Positions 16,159 through 25,483 of a stretch of DNA of 46,444 bases are shown piece by piece (the stretch's first letter is position 1; the number at the start of each line of letters is the position of its first letter). Source of the DNA: JBDSKH01 sp050245915 (GTDB lineage: Bacteria; Actinomycetota; Actinomycetes; Actinomycetales; Microbacteriaceae). The notes under the pieces are model-generated. The model was not told the origin of the DNA. It saw only the letters and a list, made by a program, of their open reading frames with translations, and ran no database searches. A program made the position numbers and the translations under genes. The stretch spans positions 1 through 46,444 of the forward strand of contig JBFWWZ010000018.1 in NCBI GenBank assembly GCA_050245915.1, written 5' to 3'.

Positions 16159-17385
16159 ATGTCATTCCGCAGACGCCCGTGGGGGGCGGCGGCTGCAGTC
16201 GTTCCTGCCGCACTCGTTTTCGCGCTGGTCACGCCGACCGGCGCCATCGCCGCGCCCATGCCCGACTATCCGAGCTGGGAGGACGTGCAGGCGGCCAAGT
16301 GCAACCAGGCTGCGACGGCGTCCGAGATCGCCCGCATCGAGCGCCTGCTCGCCGACCTCGAGAAGCAGGCCGAGGAGCTCGGCAAGATCGCGCAGATCAA
16401 GGCGGAGGAGTACGCGCAGGCGCGCGACGCGCTCGCCGCAGCGACCCTGAAGGTCACCCGCCTCACCACGCAGGCCGATGACGCGCAGAAGCGCGCCGAC
16501 GCATCCGCCGCCCGTGCCGCCCGGCTGATCGCGCAGCTCGCGCGCACCGGCGGCGGCGACGTCACCCTCGGCCTGCTGATGGGCTCGTCGACGGAGACCG
16601 ACCAGCTGCTGTCGCGGCTCAGCACCATGAACCGGGTGACCGAGTCGTCGGCCGACATCCTCGCCCGCGCCGAGTTCGACAAGAACCAGGCCCAGTCGCT
16701 CAGCGACGACGCCGAAGCGGCCGAGAAGGTGCGCAAGAACCTGGCCGACGACGCGCAGGCCGCCTACGACGAGGCGCAGGCCGCCGCGGATGCCGCCGAG
16801 GCGGAGATCGCGGACACCCAGGCCGACATCGACCGGATGTACGACCAGCTCGCCACCCTGAAGAACACCACCGCGCAGGTGGAGCGCGACTACCAGGAGG
16901 GCCTCACCGCAGAGCAGGAGGCGGTGCAGAACAACCCGCCGTCCCCTCCGTCGAATCCGCCGCCGGGTGTCGACCCGTCACCGCCGGCACCCGTCGGCGG
17001 CCAGGTCGCGCAGGCGATCGCGTACGCCAGGGCGCAGCTCGGCGAGGCGTACCAGCTCGGCGGCGCAGGTCCGGACGTCTGGGACTGCTCGGGTCTGACC
17101 AAGATGAGTTACGCATCCGCCGGGGTCTACATCGGAACGCACTCGGCGACGAACCAGTACTCGACCATGTCGGCGCAGGGCCGCCTCGTGTCACTCGGCT
17201 CGATCGTCGCCGGTGACCTGCTGTTCTACTCGAACGGCGGCTCCACGGGCGGCTCGAAGTACCACGTCACCATGTACATCGGCGGCGGGCTCATGATCGA
17301 GGCGCCCCGTCCGGGCGTGCCGGTGCGGATCGTTGCGGTGCGCTACGGCGACCTCGTCCCGTACGCGGGACGCCCCACCGGGTGA
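16159..17385 (+). CDS. secreted coiled-coil NlpC/P60 peptidoglycan endopeptidase
   Basis: A 408-aa wall hydrolase of RipA/RipC-like layout. A signal peptide ends near GAIAAPMPDY; about 230 residues of coiled coil follow, then a Pro/Ser linker (NNPPSPPSNPPPGVDPSPPAP), then a C-terminal NlpC/P60 cysteine peptidase. Catalytic C310 lies in WDCSGLTKMSY and H369 in KYHVTMYIGGG; GDLLFYSNGG is the usual strand before it. It should cleave the D-Glu to diamino-acid bond in stem peptides. It lies 24 bases after the M23 gene in the same direction and probably in the same transcript. Its 3' end faces ppa across a hairpin repeat. Confidence 0.94.
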   Translation: MSFRRRPWGAAAAVVPAALVFALVTPTGAIAAPMPDYPSWEDVQAAKCNQAATASEIARIERLLADLEKQAEELGKIAQIKAEEYAQARDALAAATLKVTRLTTQADDAQKRADASAARAARLIAQLARTGGGDVTLGLLMGSSTETDQLLSRLSTMNRVTESSADILARAEFDKNQAQSLSDDAEAAEKVRKNLADDAQAAYDEAQAAADAAEAEIADTQADIDRMYDQLATLKNTTAQVERDYQEGLTAEQEAVQNNPPSPPSNPPPGVDPSPPAPVGGQVAQAIAYARAQLGEAYQLGGAGPDVWDCSGLTKMSYASAGVYIGTHSATNQYSTMSAQGRLVSLGSIVAGDLLFYSNGGSTGGSKYHVTMYIGGGLMIEAPRPGVPVRIVAVRYGDLVPYAGRPTG

Positions 17386-17396
17386 GCCGTCGCCGG

Positions 17397-17423
17397 TCGA
17401 GTAGCCGCGGAGCGGCGTATCGA
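17397..17423. repeat. hairpin repeat between convergent NlpC/P60 and ppa genes
   Basis: TCGA-GTA-GCCGC-GGA-GCGGC-GTA-TCGA folds into a compact stem (GCCGC/GCGGC with flanking TCGA arms). It lies in the 40 bases between two convergent genes and may act as a bidirectional terminator. I recall similar TCGAGTAGC...GTATCGAGA elements scattered through Microbacteriaceae genomes. Confidence 0.6.
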
Positions 17424-17425
17424 GA

Positions 17426-17908
17426 TCAGCCCTTGTAGGCGGCGAACCCCTTCGCCAGGATCTCCTCCGCCGAGGCCGCGTTCGCCCAGCCCTCGGTCTT
17501 CACCCATTTGCCGGGCTCGAGGTCTTTGTAGTGCTCGAAGAAGTGCTCGATCTCTTTGCGGGTGAACTCCGGGATGTCGTCCACATCCTGCACCCAGTCC
17601 CAGCGCGGGTCCTTCGCCACGACCGCGATCACCTTCGCGTCGCCGCCGCCGTCGTCGGTCATGTTGAACACGCCGACCGGCCGCACCGTCACGGTGCTGG
17701 TCGGGTAGAGCTCGTAGTCGAGCAGCACCAGCACGTCGACCGGGTCGCCGTCGTCGCCGAGGGTGTTCTCGAAGAATCCATAGTTGGTGGGGTAGCCGAA
17801 CGCCGTGTACAGCACGCGGTCCAGGTGCAGTCTGCCCGTCTCGTGGTCGACCTCGTACTTGACGCGGCTGCCCTTGGGGATCTCGATCACGGCTTCATAC
17901 GCACCCAT
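17426..17908 (-). CDS. ppa: inorganic pyrophosphatase
   Basis: A 160-aa family I soluble pyrophosphatase that hydrolyses PPi to phosphate and pulls biosynthetic reactions forward. Signatures: EIPKGSRVKYEVD, YPTNYGFFENTLGDDGDPVDVLVL (the DxDPxDxL metal-binding core), VRPVGVFNMTDDGGGDAKVIAV and KDLEPGKWVKTEGW. The length is that of actinobacterial enzymes. The ATG start is seven bases after a minus-strand TAACGT that is part of a palindrome also serving tilS. Confidence 0.97.
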   Translation of the reverse strand: MGAYEAVIEIPKGSRVKYEVDHETGRLHLDRVLYTAFGYPTNYGFFENTLGDDGDPVDVLVLLDYELYPTSTVTVRPVGVFNMTDDGGGDAKVIAVVAKDPRWDWVQDVDDIPEFTRKEIEHFFEHYKDLEPGKWVKTEGWANAASAEEILAKGFAAYKG

Positions 17909-17913
17909 GCGAA

Positions 17914-17921
17914 TAACGTTA
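17914..17921. promoter_or_regulatory. palindromic TAACGTTA, shared -10 box of ppa and tilS
   Basis: TAACGTTA reads the same on both strands. On the plus strand TAACGT (17914-17919) is six bases before the tilS ATG at 17926. On the minus strand TAACGT (17921-17916) is seven bases before the ppa ATG at 17908. The start codons are only 17 bases apart, so both genes appear to be leaderless and to use the same physical -10 box in opposite directions. Confidence 0.55.
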
Positions 17922-17925
17922 GTGG

Positions 17926-18951
17926 ATGCCTGATCGGCCCCGACTGACGCCTCCGATCGCCGACACCCGGCGTGCGGTGCGCGAGGCGCTCGCGGCGGCC
18001 GAGCCTGCCGGGACCGGGCTTGTGCTCGTGGCGCTCAGCGGGGGGCCCGACTCACTCGCGCTCGCCGCAGCCACGGCATTCGAGGTCGCCGGCCGGGCCG
18101 GCGCCGTCGTGGTCGATCACGGGCTGCAGGATGCCTCGGCGGCGACGGCGGAACGCGCGGCCGAGCAGGCGCGCACCCTCGGGCTCGATCCGGTACGGGT
18201 CGTGCGGGTCGAGGTGACCGGGGCGGGCGACGGTCCGGAGGCCGCCGCGCGGACCGCGCGCTACGAGGCACTGGATGCCGCCGCCCGCGACCTCGGCGCC
18301 GTCGCGATCCTGCTCGGCCACACCCTCGACGACCAGGCGGAGACCGTGCTGCTCGGACTCGCCCGTGGTGCAGGGCCGACGAGCCTGCGAGGCATGGAGC
18401 CGCGGACCGGGCTCTACCTGCGGCCGTTCCTCGGCATCCGGCGCCAGGTCACCGAGCAGGCGTGCACCGACGCCGGGCTCGAGCCGTGGCACGACCCCCA
18501 CAACGACGACCCCGCCTACACGCGGGTGCGCATCCGCCGCACCGTGCTGCCCGTGCTGGAGGCCGAACTCGGTCCCGGGGTCGCCGAAGCCCTCGCCCGC
18601 ACCGCAGAGCACCTGCGCGAAGACGCCGACGCGCTCGACGGTTTCGCGCAAGAGCTCGCCGAGGACATCGTCGAACTCGAGGAGGCCGGTGTCTCGCTCG
18701 GCGTCGACGCCCTCGCGACGAACCCGCCGGCGCTGCGGCAGCGGCTCATCCGGCTCGTCGCCGCGAGCGAGTTCCACGTGTCGCTGAGCCGCGCGCAGAC
18801 CCTCGACATCGCGCGTCTCGTCACCGACTGGCACGGGCAGAAAGCCATCGACCTGCCCGGTTTCAGCGCAGAGCGACGCGGCCGTCGCATCCATCTCATC
18901 TCGACCACCGCGGGGACGCTCACCGGCGTGAAGCCGCCGCACGATCACTGA
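17926..18951 (+). CDS. tilS: tRNA(Ile)-lysidine synthetase
   Basis: A 341-aa N-type ATP pyrophosphatase that converts the wobble C of tRNA-Ile(CAU) to lysidine, making it read AUA. The PP-loop SGGPDS is at 38-43; VVVDHGLQ and ILLGHTLDDQAETVLLGLARGAGPTSLRGM are the family core; WHDPHNDDPAYTRVRIR follows. The C-terminal region is short, as in actinobacterial enzymes of 320-350 aa. It is divergent from ppa and seven to thirteen bases upstream of hpt, the conserved tilS-hpt-ftsH order. Confidence 0.96.
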   Translation: MPDRPRLTPPIADTRRAVREALAAAEPAGTGLVLVALSGGPDSLALAAATAFEVAGRAGAVVVDHGLQDASAATAERAAEQARTLGLDPVRVVRVEVTGAGDGPEAAARTARYEALDAAARDLGAVAILLGHTLDDQAETVLLGLARGAGPTSLRGMEPRTGLYLRPFLGIRRQVTEQACTDAGLEPWHDPHNDDPAYTRVRIRRTVLPVLEAELGPGVAEALARTAEHLREDADALDGFAQELAEDIVELEEAGVSLGVDALATNPPALRQRLIRLVAASEFHVSLSRAQTLDIARLVTDWHGQKAIDLPGFSAERRGRRIHLISTTAGTLTGVKPPHDH

Positions 18952-18963
18952 GAGACTGTGCGC

Positions 18964-19518
18964 ATGGATTCCGACGCCATCTCCGCCGACCTGACCAAGA
19001 TCCTCGTCACCGAGAAGCAGATCCACGACCGGATCGCGGAACTGTGCAGGCAGATCGAGGCGGACTACGAGGGGCGCCCCGTGCTGCTGGTCGGGGTGCT
19101 GCGAGGAGCGGTCATGGTGATGGCCGACCTGGCGCGCGAGCTGCGCAAACTCGATGTCGAGATGGACTGGATGGCGGTGTCGTCGTACGGCGCCAGCACC
19201 CAGTCGAGCGGCATCGTGCGCATCGTCAAAGACCTCGACACCGCGCTGCAGGGCAGGCACGTGCTCATCGTCGAAGACGTGCTGGATTCCGGCCTCACCC
19301 TGTCGTGGCTGCGCGAGAACCTCGAATCCCGCGAGCCGGCGTCGGTCGAGATCTGCACCCTGCTGCGCAAGCCGGACGCCGCGAAGGTCGAGATCGACGT
19401 GAAGTACATCGGATTCGACATCCCGAACGACTTCGTCGTCGGCTACGGCCTCGACTACGCCGAGAAGTACCGCAATCTGCGCGACGTCGCCGTGCTCGCC
19501 CCGCACGTCTACCAGTGA
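18964..19518 (+). CDS. hpt: hypoxanthine phosphoribosyltransferase
   Basis: A 184-aa purine-salvage enzyme that converts hypoxanthine or guanine plus PRPP to IMP or GMP. The PRPP-binding motif VLIVEDVLDSGLTL is at about residues 100-113, with LLVGVLRGAVMVMADLAREL upstream and KYIGFDIPNDFVVGYGLDYAEKYRNL near the end. GTG at 18958 is an in-frame alternative two codons upstream. The gene is followed by a tandem repeat array, and the GIY-YIG gene converges on it, splitting the usual hpt-ftsH adjacency. Confidence 0.95.
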   Translation: MDSDAISADLTKILVTEKQIHDRIAELCRQIEADYEGRPVLLVGVLRGAVMVMADLARELRKLDVEMDWMAVSSYGASTQSSGIVRIVKDLDTALQGRHVLIVEDVLDSGLTLSWLRENLESREPASVEICTLLRKPDAAKVEIDVKYIGFDIPNDFVVGYGLDYAEKYRNLRDVAVLAPHVYQ

Positions 19519-19522
19519 CCGG

Positions 19523-19614
19523 CCGGTGATCGAGCCTGTCGAGATCCGGTGATCGAGCCTGTCGAGATCCGGTGATCGAGCCTGTCGAGATCCGGTGATC
19601 GAGCCTGTCGAGAT
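19523..19614. repeat. tandem array: four identical 23-bp units
   Basis: Units at 19523-19545, 19546-19568, 19569-19591 and 19592-19614 are identical. Each contains GATCGAGCCTGTCGAGAT, the reverse complement of the dispersed CTCGACAGGCTCGA core. Each unit can form a small hairpin (TCGA arms around five bases). The array fills the gap between convergent hpt and GIY-YIG genes, and the last unit runs into the GIY-YIG stop codon. There are no spacers, so it is not CRISPR. Confidence 0.95.
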
Positions 19615-19889
19615 CAGCCCGAGGCGCTCAGCTCGGGCAGGTCGCCGAACCGCCCCTCGATCAGCGCGAGCCTTTTCGCCCGCCCCCAGTTCTGCACCTG
19701 CTTCTCGCGGGCGAACGCGTCGTCGATCCGGCTGAACTCCTCGACATAGGCGAGCTCGACGGGCAGCCGGTTCGCGGTGTAGCGGGCACCTTGGCCGAGC
19801 TTATGTTGCGCGAGCCGGCGCTCGAGATCGATCGTGCTGCCGACGTAGAAGCTGCCATCTCGGCATCTGAGGATGTACATGTAGGGCAT
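19614..19889 (-). CDS. GIY-YIG nuclease-domain protein (UPF0213/YhbQ-like)
   Basis: A 91-aa single-domain protein: MYILRCRDGSFYVGSTIDLERRLAQHKLG holds the (G)YI...YVG core, the catalytic R (ERRLAQH) and H, followed by ARYTANRLPVELAYVEEF and the conserved E in AFAREKQVQNWGRAKRLALIEG. The family acts on DNA, but its cellular role is poorly defined. The longer frame to 19958 is repeat-encoded at its start (MVEPVET), so ATG 19889 is preferred, though no leaderless -10 box is visible. The gene is bracketed by inverted arrays of 23-bp repeats on both sides, as if gene and repeats form one unit inserted between hpt and ftsH. Confidence 0.88.
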   Translation of the reverse strand: MPYMYILRCRDGSFYVGSTIDLERRLAQHKLGQGARYTANRLPVELAYVEEFSRIDDAFAREKQVQNWGRAKRLALIEGRFGDLPELSASG

Positions 19890-19936
19890 CGGGCGATGAT
19901 CGCGGCTCGCGAACCGGGTGGGTGCGGATCGTACAC

Positions 19937-20074
19937 AGGTCTCGACAGGCTCGACCACCGGGTCTCGACAGGCTCGACCACCAGGTCTCGACAGGCTCGA
20001 CCATCAGGTCTCGACAGGCTCGACCACCAGGTCTCGACAGGCTCGACCACCAGGTCTCGACAGACTTGACCACC
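19937..20074. repeat. tandem array: six near-identical 23-bp units, inverted relative to the first array
   Basis: Units begin at 19937, 19960, 19983, 20006, 20029 and 20052. Each contains GTCTCGACAGGCTCGACCA; unit 3 has ATC for ACC at its end and unit 6 has three changes in the core (CAGACTTGA). Period (23 bp) and core match the 19523-19614 array but in the opposite orientation. It fills the space between the GIY-YIG start and ftsH. Confidence 0.95.
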
Positions 20075-20121
20075 GGGTGCGCCTGGGGCGAACACCCACG
20101 GCGCGTCAAGGAACCGCGCGA

Positions 20122-20127
20122 TAGCCT
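20122..20127 (+). promoter_or_regulatory. -10 box of ftsH
   Basis: TAGCCT lies nine bases before the ftsH ATG, implying an RNA with a leader of only a few bases. It separates ftsH transcription from the repeat-array region upstream. Confidence 0.5.
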
Positions 20128-20136
20128 GACGGGACT

Positions 20137-22149
<2,013 letters not shown>

Positions 22150-22154
22150 CCGCC

Positions 22155-22775
22155 GTGGGCATCGACTCCCCGAGGATCGAGGCGGCCGTTGCCGAACTCC
22201 TCGCCGCGATCGGAGAGGATCCCGGCCGCCCCGGCCTACAGGCGACCCCGCGCCGTGTGGCGGAGGCCTACGCCGAGTTCTTCGCCGGCATCGGTGAGGA
22301 CCCTCAGCAGCATCTGACCGACGCCGCCGAGCTCGACGCCGAGAAGGGGGAGCTGGGCGAGCTGGTGCTGCTGCGCGACATCGACTTCCGGTCGATCTGC
22401 GAGCACCATCTGCTGCCCTTCACCGGAGTCGCGCACATCGCCTACGTCCCCGGCCGGCGCATCGTCGGGCTCGGCCGCCTGCCGCGGGTGGTGGAGACGC
22501 TGAGTTCGCGCCCGCAGCTGCAGGAACGTCTCGGGGAGCAGATCGCCGACGCGCTCGAGCAGGGTCTCGAGCCGCGCGGCGTGCTCGTGATGCTCGACGC
22601 GCGGCACGGCTGCGTGAACGCGCGCGGCACCCGGCAGGTGGACAGCACCACGGTGACGGTCGCGACCCGCGGAACGCTCACCGACCCGGCCGCGCAGGCG
22701 GCGGTGCTGTCCATGGTCTCGACAGGCTCGACCACCGGACCGACAGGCTCGACCGCCGGAGCGGCGGCATCGTGA
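22155..22775 (+). CDS. folE: GTP cyclohydrolase I
   Basis: A 206-aa enzyme that opens GTP to dihydroneopterin triphosphate, the first step of tetrahydrofolate synthesis. Signatures: EDPGRPGLQATPRRVAEAY, the zinc segment CEHHLLPFTGVAHIAYVP, GLGRLPRVVE, and MLDARHGCVNARGTRQ with the second zinc cysteine. GTG at 22155 fits the family N-terminus; a longer frame from 21852 is an ftsH shadow. The C-terminal tail VSTGSTTGPTGSTAGAAAS is encoded by a double copy of the dispersed repeat and replaces the usual short end. GTGA overlap with folP. Confidence 0.95.
   Translation: MGIDSPRIEAAVAELLAAIGEDPGRPGLQATPRRVAEAYAEFFAGIGEDPQQHLTDAAELDAEKGELGELVLLRDIDFRSICEHHLLPFTGVAHIAYVPGRRIVGLGRLPRVVETLSSRPQLQERLGEQIADALEQGLEPRGVLVMLDARHGCVNARGTRQVDSTTVTVATRGTLTDPAAQAAVLSMVSTGSTTGPTGSTAGAAAS
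22715..22759 (+). repeat. dispersed repeat, full copy plus partial copy, within the folE 3' end
   Basis: GGTCTCGACAGGCTCGACCA at 22715-22734, followed by a shortened second copy (CGACAGGCTCGACCGCCGG). It is translated in the folE frame as VSTGSTTG then TGSTAG, the same frame as the copy in pntAA. Confidence 0.85.
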
Positions 22776-23632
22776 ACGCCGAATCGCACGCCGCCACGGG
22801 CGGTCGGCGCCGGGCCCCGGCATCCCCGCCCGTCGCACGAACCCTGATCATGGGCGTGCTCAATGTGACGCCCGACTCGTTCAGCGACGGCGGCAGGTGG
22901 CAGAACCCCGACGACGCGATCGCCCACGGCGTCGCGATGGCAGAGGCGGGGGCGAGCATCGTCGACGTCGGCGGGGAATCGACCCGCCCCGGTGCGACGC
23001 CCGTGACGGACCCCGAGGAACGCAGGCGCGTCGTCCCGATCGTGCGCGAGCTGGTGGCGCGCGGCATCACGGTCAGCGTCGACACGATGCACGCCGCGAC
23101 CGCGCTCGCCGCGGTGGATGCGGGGGCCGAGATCGTCAACGACGTCTCCGGCGGTCTCGCCGACGAGGGCATGGCCCGCGTGATCGCCGAGACGGGCGTG
23201 CACTTCATCGCCATGCACTGGCGCGGCGGCGCCGACGTCGAGGCCGGGTACCGGGATGTGGTGACCGAGGTCCGCAGCGAACTCAAGAACCGGGTGGCCG
23301 AGCTGGTGGTGCGCGGGGTTCCCCCGGAGCGGATCGTGCTCGATCCCGGACTCGGGTTCGCGAAGGACTCTTCGCACAACTGGCAGTTGCTCGCGCGGCT
23401 GGACGAGCTCGCCAGTCTCGGCCACGGCATCCTGATCGGCGCCTCGCGCAAACGGTTCATCGGCGCGCTGCTGCCCGATGGCGCCCCCATGGAGGCGCGT
23501 GACGAGCCGACCGCGGTGGTCAGCGCGCTCGCCGCCCGCTCGGGCGCCTGGGCGGTGCGGGTGCACGACGTGCCGTCCACGCGACGGGCCCTGGATGTCT
23601 GGGAGCGCTGGCAGGATGGGTCGCTGAGATGA
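22772..23632 (+). CDS. folP: dihydropteroate synthase
   Basis: A 286-aa TIM-barrel enzyme joining p-aminobenzoate to dihydropterin pyrophosphate; the sulfonamide target. Signatures: MGVLNVTPDSFSDGGRW, VDVGGESTRPGATPV, SVDTMHAATALAAVDAGAEIVNDVSGG, LDPGLGFAKDSSHNWQLL and IGASRKRFIG. The N-terminal 20-25 residues before LIMGVLN are a variable basic/Ala/Pro extension. Coupled to folE and folB by four-base overlaps. Confidence 0.97.
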   Translation: MNAESHAATGGRRRAPASPPVARTLIMGVLNVTPDSFSDGGRWQNPDDAIAHGVAMAEAGASIVDVGGESTRPGATPVTDPEERRRVVPIVRELVARGITVSVDTMHAATALAAVDAGAEIVNDVSGGLADEGMARVIAETGVHFIAMHWRGGADVEAGYRDVVTEVRSELKNRVAELVVRGVPPERIVLDPGLGFAKDSSHNWQLLARLDELASLGHGILIGASRKRFIGALLPDGAPMEARDEPTAVVSALAARSGAWAVRVHDVPSTRRALDVWERWQDGSLR

Positions 23633-23994
23633 GCCGCGACCGCATCACCCTCACCGGATTGCGTGCCACCGGGAACCATGGCGTCTTCGAGCACGAGCGC
23701 ATCGACGGGCAGGTGTTCGTCGTCGATGTGACGGTGCACCTGTCACTGCGCGATGCCGCCGAGAGCGACGACCTCGACGACACCGTCCACTACGGGGTGC
23801 TCGCCGAGCGGGTCGTCGCGGCTGTCGAATCGGACCCCGTCGACCTGATCGAGACGGTCGCCGAACGGGTGGCCGATGTCGCGCTGGAGTTCTCCCGGGT
23901 CGACCGCGTCGATGTGACCGTGCACAAGCCGTCCGCGCCGATCACGGTGCCGTTCGAAGACGTGAGCGTGTCGATCCGCAGGAAGCGACGCTGA
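23629..23994 (+). CDS. folB: dihydroneopterin aldolase
   Basis: A 121-aa enzyme that cleaves dihydroneopterin to 6-hydroxymethyl-dihydropterin. Signatures: ITLTGLRATGNHGVFEHER, VVDVTVHLSLRDAAESDDLDDTVHYG and VDVTVHKPSAPI with the conserved HKP. The start overlaps the folP stop (ATGA) and the stop overlaps the folK start. Confidence 0.96.
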   Translation: MSRDRITLTGLRATGNHGVFEHERIDGQVFVVDVTVHLSLRDAAESDDLDDTVHYGVLAERVVAAVESDPVDLIETVAERVADVALEFSRVDRVDVTVHKPSAPITVPFEDVSVSIRRKRR

Positions 23995-24494
23995 TGTCGG
24001 TGCTGAAACGCCGGATCGAACTGCCCGCGGTGATCGCGCTCGGAGCCAACCAGGGTGATCGCGCCGCGACCCTGCACGCCGCGGCTCGGGAGCTCGCCGA
24101 GGCGGACGGCGTCGAGCTGGTCGCGATCTCGTCCCTGCACGAGACGGTGGCGCTGCGGCTCGAGGGTCCCGACCCGGACGCGCCCACGTACCTGAACGCC
24201 GTCGCGCTGATCCGCACCACGCTGACCCCGCCGGCGCTGCTCGAGCTGCTGCACGTGATCGAGTCCGACCACGGCCGCGTGCGTGCCGAGCGCTGGGGCG
24301 ACCGCACCCTCGACCTCGACATCGTCGACTTCGCCGGCCTGACCCTCGACCGCGACGGGCTGATCCTGCCGCACCCGCGTGCTGCCGAGCGCGACTTCGT
24401 GCTGCGACCGTGGCTCGAGGTCGATCCGGATGCCGTGCTGACCGGGCATGGACGGGTCGCCGACCTGCTCGCCCGTCTCGAGGCGTCGGCGTGA
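23994..24494 (+). CDS. folK: 6-hydroxymethyl-7,8-dihydropterin pyrophosphokinase
   Basis: A 166-aa kinase that pyrophosphorylates hydroxymethyl-dihydropterin, giving the FolP substrate. Signatures: ALGANQGDRAATLHAA, YLNAVALIRT and the motif ERWGDRTLDLDIVDFAG followed by LPHPRAAERDFVLRPW. It completes the folE-P-B-K cluster; overlaps on both sides indicate one translationally coupled operon. Confidence 0.96.
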   Translation: MSVLKRRIELPAVIALGANQGDRAATLHAAARELAEADGVELVAISSLHETVALRLEGPDPDAPTYLNAVALIRTTLTPPALLELLHVIESDHGRVRAERWGDRTLDLDIVDFAGLTLDRDGLILPHPRAAERDFVLRPWLEVDPDAVLTGHGRVADLLARLEASA

Positions 24495-24970
24495 CGCGCA
24501 CGCGGCCGTGGACCCTCGTCGTGCTGGCGGTCCTCGGTGCCGGCGCCGGCATCCTGCTGCAGTCGCTGCTCGCCGCGCTCGGTCAGCCGAAGCTGCGGCC
24601 CGAGTTCACCCTCGCGATCACGCTGGTGCTGATCGCGGCGGCGGCCGTCGCGCTGGCCGTGCCGGTGCGTCGCGCCACCCGCGGCAACCCGGCGCACCGG
24701 GTCGACCCGTTCTACGCCACGCGCGTCGTCGTGCTGGCGAAGGCGTCGGCGATCGGCGGGGCGCTGCTGTCGGGCGCGGGGCTCGGGCTGGTCGTCGAAC
24801 TCGCGCTGCGGTCGGGGGCTCCGGGCGGCGACGCGTTCCTGCGCGTGTTCTCGGTGCTCGGAGGAGGGGTCGTGCTGATGATCGGCGGCCTCGTGGCCGA
24901 GGCGCTGTGCACCGTGCCGAAAGACAGCGGCGACGACACGGACGCGGGGCCGACCGCCCCCGCCGGGTAG
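24491..24970 (+). CDS. DUF3180 family membrane protein
   Basis: A 159-aa protein with four hydrophobic segments, starting VTRTRPWTLVVLAVLGAGAGILLQSLL. Actinobacterial DUF3180 proteins sit directly after folK; their function is unknown. GTG at 24491 overlaps the folK stop; the longer frame from 24410 is a shadow. Its TAG stop codon is part of the -10 box of the next gene. Confidence 0.85.
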   Translation: MTRTRPWTLVVLAVLGAGAGILLQSLLAALGQPKLRPEFTLAITLVLIAAAAVALAVPVRRATRGNPAHRVDPFYATRVVVLAKASAIGGALLSGAGLGLVVELALRSGAPGGDAFLRVFSVLGGGVVLMIGGLVAEALCTVPKDSGDDTDAGPTAPAG

Positions 24971-24973
24971 CGT
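24968..24973 (+). promoter_or_regulatory. internal leaderless promoter of the PH-domain gene pair
   Basis: TAGCGT is six bases before GTG 24980 and overlaps the TAG stop of DUF3180, so the two PH-domain genes can be expressed apart from the folate genes. Confidence 0.5.
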
Positions 24974-24979
24974 GGCACC

Positions 24980-25483
24980 GTGACCGCCACCACCCCCGAA
25001 TCCGCACGCCTCGACCCGGTTCCCGGTGAGTGGAAGCGGGTCTCGTCGAAGTACGTGATCGTCGACCTGGTCGGCACCCTCATCACCGGCATCGTCATGA
25101 CGGCGGGCAGCGGGCTGCCCTGGTTCTTCAGCCAGCTGACCTGGCTGCTCGCCCTGCCGATCGGGATCGGGGTCATCTCGATCCTGCTGGCGGCGTTCAC
25201 CCCGCGGCGGGTCCGCTCGATCGGCTACATGCTGCGGGATGACGATCTGCTTTTCCGGCGAGGGATCATGTTCCAGCGGTTCGTCTCGGTGCCGTACGGG
25301 CGCATGCAGCTCGTCGACATCAACCGCGGTCCGCTCGCTCGCGCCGTCGGGCTCTCCGAGCTCAAGCTGGTGACCGCCGCGGCGGCGAGCAACGTCACCA
25401 TCCCCGGGCTGCCGGAGGCGGACGCCGAAGAGCTGCGCGACCGGCTCGTGGACCTGGCGGAGAGCCGCCGGGCCGGACTGTGA
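24980..25483 (+). CDS. bacterial PH-domain membrane protein, YdbS-like
   Basis: A 167-aa protein with two transmembrane helices (TLITGIVMTAGSGLPWFFSQLTW; ALPIGIGVISILLAAF) followed by one bPH_2 (DUF304) domain: RSIGYMLRDDDLLFRRGIMFQRFVSVPYGRMQLVDINRGPLARAVGL. This is the short partner of the YdbS/YdbT pair, and the long partner follows with a GTGA overlap. Function unproven; the B. subtilis pair is linked to resistance to certain antimicrobial compounds. Confidence 0.88.
   Translation: MTATTPESARLDPVPGEWKRVSSKYVIVDLVGTLITGIVMTAGSGLPWFFSQLTWLLALPIGIGVISILLAAFTPRRVRSIGYMLRDDDLLFRRGIMFQRFVSVPYGRMQLVDINRGPLARAVGLSELKLVTAAAASNVTIPGLPEADAEELRDRLVDLAESRRAGL

Noticed and set aside
19890..19958. Longer GIY-YIG start encoding MVEPVET
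   Set aside because: The extension is repeat-derived and lies outside the family's conserved N-terminus.
19523..20074. CRISPR array
   Set aside because: The 23-bp units are directly contiguous with no spacers, and no cas gene is present.
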